Shown here piece after piece: positions 14,689 through 20,392 of a DNA stretch of 20,392 nt. Location of the stretch: positions 1-20,392 of the forward strand of contig CAJWFY010000012.1 in NCBI GenBank assembly GCA_913031655.1, given 5' to 3'. The DNA comes from an uncultured Flavobacteriaceae bacterium (lineage in GTDB: Bacteria > Bacteroidota > Bacteroidia > Flavobacteriales > Flavobacteriaceae). The position numbers and the translations under genes were made by a program. Within the stretch, counting starts at the first letter, position 1. The number at the start of each line of letters is the position of its first letter. Below the pieces are notes generated by a model. The model searched no databases and was not told the origin of the DNA. It saw nothing but the letters and a program-made list of their open reading frames with translations.

Positions 14689-16179
14689 CTAATTTGATTT
14701 GTAAGCTTTAAGTGTCGAGTATTTTTCTGTTTTATAGGCTTTTAGGATTAGACTAAATGCAACGGGTTTTAGAAATATTCCTAATGTCCCTATAGCGGCA
14801 ACGGCCAAACATCCTGTAAAGTGATCATAATATTGACTTGTAAAATAATAAACCACAACAGGAAGAAGCATTTGAGGGATCCCTACTAAGATTGTTTTAG
14901 CATTAAATGCTTTTTTGTCTCCAAAAGCGTTCGCACTTGAGTTTAAATCAATTGGTGTTTTTGTATAAGCTCCAGCCCAAAGGGTTAAATAGCCGTTCAC
15001 TCCAATATTATAGAGCGCACCTGCCAGAACTGCATAAACAGCATTAGTTCCTAAAAAAGAATAAATAACTGACGCAAATACGGTTGAGATTAACGTTGCT
15101 ATTATCACAAGCGACCACTTTGAGTTTAGATATTCTTTATAAGCAATGTTTTGAGTCATCATAAGCGGATAATATTGGCTGTCCCAACTTGGAACAAAAG
15201 AGCCAAACATAAACAGAAACCCTCCGGTTGAAAAAAGATATCCAAAAAACATCAAACCAGGTCCAAATATTTCTTCGGAAGGGACAAAAATAAGGCCATA
15301 AAAAAGGCAGCCAATTCCCATGTAAACTGCCATTCTAGCTCGCTTTGATCTTTTTAAAAGACGTAAATCATTTTTGATAAATGTTGCTGTTTTCCCGAAT
15401 CTATCAAGAAAACTAAAATCTTCCATTTTGGCTTCTTTAATTTTTACTTGTAATCCTGTATCTATATAAAGCCCTTGAAGCATATATTTGTGAACATAAC
15501 CGTATAGCCAAAAAACTAGTAGCCATGTAAAAGCGACAGCATAAGGATGGGAGTAAAATAAATAAAAAAACTGTTCCGAGTAGTCTGTAAAATCAACAAT
15601 AGAATAATACTCTAACCCTTTTATCAAGGCTAGTAATCCTCCAATTGTGTAAAGTAATTTATCTTTGTTGTTTAATAAAAAATTTAAAAAGTTGGTGATA
15701 TATATAAGTCCAATAATGTTTATGTTCCAAAAAATCAACGCTGTAATGTCATAATTTCCTGAGCTTGTTAGTAAAAAAGAAAAGGGCATTAAAAAAAATA
15801 ACGGAAGGATATTAAAGTATGTTAAAACCGTTTTTAAAAGCGAAAATCGAACAATTTTAGTTTTTAAAATTGGCGTCAACAAAAGCGCTCTAATATTTAA
15901 AACTGGAAGCGACTGAATAAAATAACGCACAACAATTAAATAGGCAAAAACATATATTAATTGTTTGTTTAAGAATAAAAAAGGAGCTATTGTGTCTTCT
16001 TCAACCGGAAACTCCATTGAGGGACCTCCATAACGCGATGCAATCATTCCCATCAAAAAGGCCATAAAAGCAAAATAAATTATTCCAAACCATTTCAAGA
16101 TTTTAGCCAACAACTTGCCTCCAACAGATTTTCCTCTATTAAATTCTTTCCATTGTAAGCCGAACATCATTTTAAACAT
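14689..16179 (-). CDS. DUF5687 family membrane protein, probable ABC permease
   Basis: The 496-residue protein is a polytopic membrane protein with roughly ten to twelve hydrophobic segments, beginning with an amphipathic start (MFKMMFGLQWKEFNRGKS) and a first helix around 32-48. The middle carries a charged cytoplasmic loop (KEAKMEDFSFLDRFGKTA, about 248-266). Overall layout and the LQWKEFNR start fit DUF5687, a Bacteroidota family paired with ABC ATPases as an export-type permease. The ATPase gene follows after 5 bases. What it moves is unknown. ATGs at residues 4 and 5 are possible alternative starts. It is the first gene of the long minus-strand run and faces the PaaE-like gene across a 122-base divergent gap. 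Confidence 0.82.
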   Translation of the reverse strand: MFKMMFGLQWKEFNRGKSVGGKLLAKILKWFGIIYFAFMAFLMGMIASRYGGPSMEFPVEEDTIAPFLFLNKQLIYVFAYLIVVRYFIQSLPVLNIRALLLTPILKTKIVRFSLLKTVLTYFNILPLFFLMPFSFLLTSSGNYDITALIFWNINIIGLIYITNFLNFLLNNKDKLLYTIGGLLALIKGLEYYSIVDFTDYSEQFFYLFYSHPYAVAFTWLLVFWLYGYVHKYMLQGLYIDTGLQVKIKEAKMEDFSFLDRFGKTATFIKNDLRLLKRSKRARMAVYMGIGCLFYGLIFVPSEEIFGPGLMFFGYLFSTGGFLFMFGSFVPSWDSQYYPLMMTQNIAYKEYLNSKWSLVIIATLISTVFASVIYSFLGTNAVYAVLAGALYNIGVNGYLTLWAGAYTKTPIDLNSSANAFGDKKAFNAKTILVGIPQMLLPVVVYYFTSQYYDHFTGCLAVAAIGTLGIFLKPVAFSLILKAYKTEKYSTLKAYKSN

Positions 16180-16301
16180 ATTGTAAATATAGTCTAATTA
16201 TATTACATTCTTGCCGGTATGTTTTGTTGGTATCATTTTTGCCATTAACTAGTTTTTTATTCTTAACTATTTTTACTTTTACTAAATAATTTTAAATCCT
16301 A
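16180..16301. promoter_or_regulatory. Divergent DUF5687/PaaE-like promoter region
   Basis: This 122-base spacer must drive both the long minus-strand run and the reductase gene. No perfect TTG-N17-19-TAnnTTTG is found on either strand. TATATTTA on the minus strand (16184-16191) is one mismatch from the -7 consensus but only a few bases from the first ATG. On the plus strand there is TATTTTTA at 16268-16275, also one mismatch. An imperfect direct repeat, TTAACTAGTTTTTTA (16245-16259) and TTAACTATTTTTAC (16263-16276), with an 18-base period, lies close to the reductase start and could be an operator. Confidence 0.35.
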
Positions 16302-17342
16302 ATGGCGAATAATTTTCATTCTATTGTTGTAAAGAAAATACAACAAGAAACTCTCAACTCAGTTGTTTTGACCTTTGATGTTCCTAAAAGCTTAGAAACT
16401 GAATTTATATTTAAAGCTGGTCAATATTTAACACTTCAGGCAAAGGTTGGAAAAGATTTTGTAAAAAGATCCTATTCTATTTGCAGTTCACCAAGTAGTG
16501 GATTATTGCAAGTTGGTGTTAAGGCCATTGATAAGGGTTTGTTTTCTAATTATCTAAACGATGCTTTAAGGGAGGGCGATTCAATTGAAATTTCCAAGCC
16601 CGAAGGTCGTTTTATCTTTGAATCATCCAATAATTCTAAAAAATACTGTGGTTTTGCTTCTGGAAGTGGAATAACTCCAATTATGTCCATTATTCAAGAA
16701 GTTTTAGCGTCTAGCTCTAAAGACACTTTCGTTTTAGCCTACGGGAACAAATCAAAAGCCAGCACCATGTTTCTTGAAAAAATCCAGCAATTAAAGTCTG
16801 ATTACAAAAACCGGTTTTTTTCTTATTCCATTTATAGTCAGGAAAACAATTCTGAAGATGCTTTTGGTCGTATTGATTCTAGTTTTATTCGCTTTGTTTT
16901 AAATCAGCATTCTGATTTTTCTTTTGATAAAATTTATTTATGTGGCCCTGAAGAAATGATTAAAAGCAGCACTAATACTCTTATAGAAGAGGGAAATAAA
17001 AAAGATAATATAATTTTTGAGCTGTTTTATTCTAAACCAATAGCAGAAGTGGCGGAATCAAGTGGCGCTCATGCCAAAATTCATTATGATGAGGAAATCT
17101 TTGAAGTTAATGTTCCTGAGAACATGACTATTTTAGATGCAGCATTACAAAAAAATCTTGACGTTCCGTATTCCTGCCAGGGAGGAGTTTGCTCTTCTTG
17201 TATTGCAAAAATAACTAGCGGATCAGCCAATATGCTTCAAAATAACATTTTAACAGATTCTGAGATAGAAGAAGGGCTGGTGTTGACTTGTCAAGCAGTA
17301 CCATCCTCTAAAGAAATTACTATCGACTATGATGACGTGTAG
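16302..17342 (+). CDS. PaaE-like flavin reductase with C-terminal 2Fe-2S ferredoxin domain
   Basis: The 346-residue protein moves electrons from NAD(P)H through FAD to a 2Fe-2S cluster. Residues 5-110 are the FAD barrel with RSYS (56-59); 115-245 the NAD(P)-binding domain with GSGITP (121-126) and CGPEEM (214-219); 255-346 a plant-type ferredoxin with Cys292, Cys297, Cys300 and Cys330 in the C-x4-C-x2-C...C pattern. This order is that of PaaE, the reductase of phenylacetyl-CoA epoxidase, but no paaABCD oxygenase genes are nearby, so it may serve another oxygenase or desaturase. It is alone on the plus strand and its last 23 bases overlap the 3' end of the convergent glycosyltransferase gene. 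Confidence 0.9.
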   Translation: MANNFHSIVVKKIQQETLNSVVLTFDVPKSLETEFIFKAGQYLTLQAKVGKDFVKRSYSICSSPSSGLLQVGVKAIDKGLFSNYLNDALREGDSIEISKPEGRFIFESSNNSKKYCGFASGSGITPIMSIIQEVLASSSKDTFVLAYGNKSKASTMFLEKIQQLKSDYKNRFFSYSIYSQENNSEDAFGRIDSSFIRFVLNQHSDFSFDKIYLCGPEEMIKSSTNTLIEEGNKKDNIIFELFYSKPIAEVAESSGAHAKIHYDEEIFEVNVPENMTILDAALQKNLDVPYSCQGGVCSSCIAKITSGSANMLQNNILTDSEIEEGLVLTCQAVPSSKEITIDYDDV

Positions 17343-18366
17343 ACTGCTCCAAAGATTTCAAAGCTCTAACAATCACCTCTTTATATTCTATTGTTCTCAT
17401 TACGGATTCATATCCTTTAGGAATTTTTTTTCCATAAGCTGAGGTTGGCAATAAAGGATACTTTTCTCTATTAGAAACAAGCATGTTTTCGCTTGCAGAT
17501 AAAAATGGCGCGAAACCTGCGAAAGGGTGGGTTAGGCCCCATAAAGTAATTACTGGAACATTATAGTTGGCAGCTATATGCCCATTAGCAGAGTCCATAG
17601 AAATCATTAAATCAAGGTTGGAAATAATTTCTATTTCTTTTTCAAGAGATTTTAAATTGTAGCAGCCAAAAACATTTTGAAAAGCTTTCTCCCATATTTC
17701 TAGTTTTTTTGTTTCATAAACTCCGTTACCAAATAAAAAAACTTGGTGATCTCTTTGTAAAAAAGAAACAATATTTTGCATTAAATCTAGAGGATATATT
17801 TTTCCGTTAAAAGAAGCAAAAGGAGCTATTCCTATCCATTTTTTTGATTTGTCAATATGAGCTATTTGGTCTTGTGAAGTAATTTCATAAGGATCTGAAA
17901 ACTCATGATTTGACAGGTCAATGTTAAACCCAAGTCTGTTAAAAACCTCACTGTATCGATATTGAGCTGGTGTTAAGGGTTTGAAGATTTTATTGTTTTT
18001 TCTAAATAATTTTTTTCTTTCAGCTCTCGATTTATCAACCCTTTTAATGTTGTATAATTTAAATTTAAAAAGTACATAAAGAACGTGCGTTCTTAGAACA
18101 GAATGAAGATCTGCTATGTGCGTTGGCTTTAGCTCTGTCAATTCTTTAAAAAGTCTAAATACCCCTTTTAACCCTTTATGTTTTGTTTTAAAATTAACTT
18201 CAAAAAAATCAAGGTTTTTAAATTCTTTAAAAAAAGGACGGAAGGTTGATTTTGAAACAACTGTTATTTTAGTTTCAGGATATTTTTTAATTAAGCACCT
18301 TAAAGAGGGGATGGTCATGGCCACATCACCCATTGATGAAAATCTTAAAACTAACAGGTGATTCAT
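17320..18366 (-). CDS. Glycosyltransferase family 9 (heptosyltransferase-like)
   Basis: Family 9 enzymes add heptose or a related sugar to the inner core of lipopolysaccharide at the cytoplasmic face of the inner membrane. The 348-residue sequence begins with LLVLRFSSMGDVAMTIPSLR, the GT9 N-terminus with the conserved GD (13-14). In the second Rossmann domain it has GIAPFASFNGKIYP and SMDSANGHIAAN followed by VITLWGLTHP, which correspond to the nucleotide-sugar site. No membrane segment is seen. It starts 7 bases after the DUF4254 gene and forms a pair with it. The 3' end overlaps the PaaE-like gene by 23 bases on the other strand. The exact sugar is unknown. Confidence 0.92.
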   Translation of the reverse strand: MNHLLVLRFSSMGDVAMTIPSLRCLIKKYPETKITVVSKSTFRPFFKEFKNLDFFEVNFKTKHKGLKGVFRLFKELTELKPTHIADLHSVLRTHVLYVLFKFKLYNIKRVDKSRAERKKLFRKNNKIFKPLTPAQYRYSEVFNRLGFNIDLSNHEFSDPYEITSQDQIAHIDKSKKWIGIAPFASFNGKIYPLDLMQNIVSFLQRDHQVFLFGNGVYETKKLEIWEKAFQNVFGCYNLKSLEKEIEIISNLDLMISMDSANGHIAANYNVPVITLWGLTHPFAGFAPFLSASENMLVSNREKYPLLPTSAYGKKIPKGYESVMRTIEYKEVIVRALKSLEQSTRHHSR

Positions 18367-18373
18367 TTTAGTA

Positions 18374-18979
18374 TTATTTCTTCAAATTATATAAAACAGG
18401 ATTTAAATCCTCGTCATTGTACATTTTCATTTGCTTATAAGTTTTCATGTATTTATTTCCAGATTCTATGTCAAAAATTAACTCATCTATTGAAGTGCAT
18501 AAATCTATGTTTTGTTCTTTTAAGACATTTAGTTTCTTAGCACACTCCTCTTGATGCTTTTGATTAGCGCCGGCTCGATTTGCTTCCTCATTCATGTGGA
18601 ATATTTTAAGCGCCAAGATAGAAAGCCTATCTATCGCCCAAGCTGGTGTTTCAGAATTAAGAGTCGCTTCTTTTTTAGGGCTAATGTTATTGTAAGTGTC
18701 TAAAAAAAAACTATCTATGAACTCTACTAAATCTGTTCTTTTTTGATTGGATGAGTCAATTGTTCTTTTAAGCTTCAAAGCTTCTGTTGGATCAATTTCT
18801 GGATCTCTAATCAAATCTTCCAAATGCCATTGCACGGTATCTATCCAGTTTTTATGATACAATAAATGTTCTATTTTATCCTTTTCAAAAGGATTAGACA
18901 GGGCTTGATTGACAGAGTCTTTAACATGGTAGTTCGAAATACTTTTTTCAAAAACCTCTAAACATATTTTACTAAACAT
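18374..18979 (-). CDS. DUF4254 family protein
   Basis: The 201-residue protein looks soluble and all-helical, with no signal peptide or membrane segment. It matches DUF4254 in size, in the WHLEDLIRDPEID and LKRTIDSSNQKRTDLVE segments and in its position directly before a family 9 glycosyltransferase, a pairing common in Bacteroidota. No biochemical role is known. The constant neighbour suggests work in lipopolysaccharide core assembly, but this is inference. It starts at ATG 18979, about 19 bases below a perfect -7 element (TATATTTG), and is the first gene of the pair. Confidence 0.85.
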   Translation of the reverse strand: MFSKICLEVFEKSISNYHVKDSVNQALSNPFEKDKIEHLLYHKNWIDTVQWHLEDLIRDPEIDPTEALKLKRTIDSSNQKRTDLVEFIDSFFLDTYNNISPKKEATLNSETPAWAIDRLSILALKIFHMNEEANRAGANQKHQEECAKKLNVLKEQNIDLCTSIDELIFDIESGNKYMKTYKQMKMYNDEDLNPVLYNLKK

Positions 18980-18997
18980 TTATATAATTTTAATACT

Positions 18998-19005
18998 CAA
19001 ATATA
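18998..19005 (-). promoter_or_regulatory. -7 promoter element of the DUF4254-GT9 pair
   Basis: The minus strand reads TATATTTG here, an exact fit to the Bacteroidota -7 consensus TAnnTTTG. It lies 18 bases before the DUF4254 ATG, giving a leader of about a dozen bases. No TTG is found at the 17-19 base spacing upstream, so the -33 half is weak or absent. Confidence 0.5.
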
Positions 19006-19042
19006 ACGAATCTCAAGTAATTTAGATTTCTAAAAATTAATC

Positions 19043-19072
19043 TTGTAAAACACATTCTATTTCTTATTTTTG
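19043..19072 (+). promoter_or_regulatory. Complete Bacteroidota-type promoter of the DUF6341 gene
   Basis: TTG at 19043-19045, then 19 bases, then TATTTTTG at 19065-19072: both halves of the sigma-A type consensus TTG-N17-19-TAnnTTTG are exact. Transcription would start about 6-7 bases further on, giving a leader of only about 13 bases before the ATG at 19092. It is the one full consensus promoter I found in the window. Confidence 0.65.
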
Positions 19073-19091
19073 CTTTTAGAAATTAATAATA

Positions 19092-19319
19092 ATGAAAGAA
19101 TTCTTTGGTTTAATTGAGTATTTGTTTGTTGAGCTTTTGTTTATCCCTTTTGACTTTTTAAGGAGCTTAGAGTTGAAAAGCTGGGTTTTAGCTAATGGAC
19201 TCAATGCAACTTTTATTTTAATTATCTCTTCTTTGCTTGTGTATTGGATGTTGCAGCTGGTTAAGTTTGACAAATCTGGTGAAGAAGACAAGGATCCCTC
19301 GGCTCATTCTTTTTTATAA
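19092..19319 (+). CDS. Small single-pass membrane protein, DUF6341-like
   Basis: The 75-residue protein has a hydrophobic, amphipathic N-terminal half (LIEYLFVELLFIPFDFLRSLEL, about 7-28), a membrane helix at about 39-56 (NATFILIISSLLVYWMLQL is its core) and an acidic, polar tail ending in SAHSFL. It resembles the DUF6341 proteins that flavobacteria carry beside purD. Function is unknown. It is a real gene: it has a complete consensus promoter just upstream, family-like sequence, and an ATG 13 bases after the expected transcription start. It stands alone on the plus strand, with its last 6 bases overlapping the end of purD on the other strand. The family name is from memory of related sequences and less certain than the gene itself. 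Confidence 0.8.
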   Translation: MKEFFGLIEYLFVELLFIPFDFLRSLELKSWVLANGLNATFILIISSLLVYWMLQLVKFDKSGEEDKDPSAHSFL

Positions 19320-20392
19320 ATCAAACCCCAAGTCTTTTCTATAATATTTTTTTTGATACTCTATTTTATCTGCGATTTTATAAGATTTCATTAAAGCATC
19401 ATTAAAATCCTTTCCAATTGATGTAACAGACAAAACCCTTCCTCCATTTGTTAGGGTCTTTTCGTTTAAAGTTTTTGTGCCTGCTTGAAAAACTATAGAG
19501 TCTTGTGAATCTTTTGGAATTCCTTTAATTTCTAATCCTTTTTCATATTTTTCAGGATATCCACCTGAAACCATAACCACTGTTGAAGCTGTTTTTGAGT
19601 CAAGATCTAAGCTTATATCTGTAAGAGATTGGTTCGCTGTGCTAACCATCATTTCTAAAAAATCATTTTTTATTCTTGGCAATACAACCTGCGTTTCTGG
19701 GTCACCCATTCTTACATTGTATTCGATAACAAACGGCTCGTCTCCTACCTTAATTATTCCTATAAAAAGAAATCCTCTGTACTCAATTTTATCTTTCTCT
19801 AAACCTCTAATTGTAGGTTTAATAATCTTTTCTTCTACTTTTTTGAGGAATTCTTCACTTGCAAAGGGAACTGGCGAAATCGCTCCCATTCCCCCAGTAT
19901 TTAACCCAGTATCTCCTTCTCCTATTCTTTTATAGTCTTTCGCATTCGGTAGTGTTAAATAAGATTTTCCATCTGTTAAAACAAAACATGAAAGCTCTAT
20001 TCCGTCTAAAAAACCTTCAATAACAACGTTGTGTCCAGAGTCTCCAAACTTATTGTTTACAAGCATGTTTCTTAATTCAGTCTGCGCCACTTTAAGTTCG
20101 TTAATAATTAAAACACCTTTTCCAGCTGCTGGACCGTCTGCTTTTAAAACATAAGGAGCTTTGATAGACCGCAAATATTCCTCCCCCTCTTTTAAAGAGT
20201 TTTTATTAAAGCTTTTGTAAGGGGCAGTAGGGATTTTATGCCTTTCCATGAAAAGCTTTGAAAACTCTTTACTGCCTTCAAGTTTAGCACCTAATTTAGA
20301 AGGTCCCACTACCAAAACATTTTTTAAATCGGAATCCTTTTTAATAAAATCTGTAACACCCTGAATTAGCGGAATTTCTGGACCAACTATTA
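19314..20392 (-). CDS. purD: Phosphoribosylamine-glycine ligase, 5' end outside the window
   Basis: PurD (GAR synthetase) joins phosphoribosylamine and glycine with ATP, the second step of purine synthesis. The visible part is about 358 residues; the frame stays open to base 20392 and some 60-70 N-terminal residues are missing. Reading from the edge gives IVGPEIPLIQGVTDF, then VVGPSKLGAKLEGSKEFSK, both standard PurD blocks. The ATP-grasp domain follows with VLKADGPAAGKGVLI, NTGGMGAISP and EYNVRMGDPETQVVLPRI (metal-binding Glu and Asn). The C-terminal domain has VVMVSGGYPEKYEKG and NGGRVLSV. The TTG codon at 20315 is an internal leucine, not the start. The stop overlaps the end of the small DUF6341 gene. 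Confidence 0.96.
   Translation of the reverse strand, partial: IVGPEIPLIQGVTDFIKKDSDLKNVLVVGPSKLGAKLEGSKEFSKLFMERHKIPTAPYKSFNKNSLKEGEEYLRSIKAPYVLKADGPAAGKGVLIINELKVAQTELRNMLVNNKFGDSGHNVVIEGFLDGIELSCFVLTDGKSYLTLPNAKDYKRIGEGDTGLNTGGMGAISPVPFASEEFLKKVEEKIIKPTIRGLEKDKIEYRGFLFIGIIKVGDEPFVIEYNVRMGDPETQVVLPRIKNDFLEMMVSTANQSLTDISLDLDSKTASTVVMVSGGYPEKYEKGLEIKGIPKDSQDSIVFQAGTKTLNEKTLTNGGRVLSVTSIGKDFNDALMKSYKIADKIEYQKKYYRKDLGFDL

Noticed and set aside
19639..19935. A 98-codon plus-strand open frame inside purD
   Set aside because: It is antisense to strongly conserved PurD coding sequence and has no recognisable motif or upstream signal.
19314..20315. PurD as a complete 333-residue protein starting at base 20315
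   Set aside because: That codon is TTG read as an internal leucine; conserved PurD sequence continues upstream to the window edge, so the gene is cut by the window, not shortened.
1..20392. Mobile elements, phage genes, CRISPR arrays, toxin-antitoxin or defence systems
   Set aside because: No transposase, integrase, direct-repeat array, tRNA-bounded island or defence-type domain was seen; every gene matches conserved flavobacterial chromosome functions.

Overview
The window is a stretch of strongly AT-rich chromosome from a member of the Bacteroidota, most likely a streamlined, probably marine, Flavobacteriaceae-type bacterium. The evidence is the set of lineage-typical genes: SprE/PorW of the type IX secretion system, DUF4292, DUF4254, DUF5687 and DUF6341 proteins, an EnvC-like protein, and a subunit-a gene with a long exported N-terminus in an F-type ATP synthase operon that lacks atpD and atpC. 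One complete Bacteroidota-type promoter (TTG-N19-TAnnTTTG) and several -7 elements can also be read. I see no mobile element, CRISPR array, RNA gene or sign of recent transfer. No gene-free stretch exceeds about 150 bases.

Layout. (1) Bases 1-1658, minus strand: pdxA, a DUF177/YceD gene and the first six codons of rpmF, the head of what is normally the rpmF-fabH-acc cluster. (2) Bases 1720-2307, plus strand: riboflavin synthase, divergent from pdxA. (3) Bases 2309-16179, minus strand: one nearly continuous co-directional run of about 13.9 kb. In transcription order it holds a DUF5687 membrane protein and its ABC ATPase, SprE, a bactofilin, AtpZ/AtpI, atpB-E-F-H-A-G, dut, a sugar-phosphate nucleotidyltransferase with a hexapeptide tail, a DUF4292 lipoprotein and an EnvC-like coiled-coil protein. 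(4) Bases 16302-17342, plus strand: a PaaE-like flavin/2Fe-2S reductase. (5) Bases 17320-18979, minus strand: a DUF4254 gene followed by a family 9 glycosyltransferase. (6) Bases 19092-19319, plus strand: a 75-residue membrane protein (DUF6341 type). (7) Bases 19314-20392, minus strand: purD, whose 5' end lies outside the window.

How the genes fit together. The central run combines energy conversion (Fo and most of F1) with envelope work: secretion through SprE, a bactofilin scaffold, lipoprotein handling by the DUF4292 protein and cell-wall hydrolase control by the EnvC-like protein. Two genes in this run, atpB and sprE, can only begin at TTG. A strong hairpin fills the gap between atpE and atpF and may help the ring-forming c subunit be made in excess. 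All three convergent gene junctions have no spacer at all, so neighbouring transcripts probably overlap.

Overall this looks like conserved core chromosome rather than an accessory island. I found no convincing new multi-gene system. The items most worth a second look are the atpE-atpF hairpin, the TTG starts with nearby structures, the spacerless convergent junctions, and the poorly characterised DUF6341 and DUF4254 genes.
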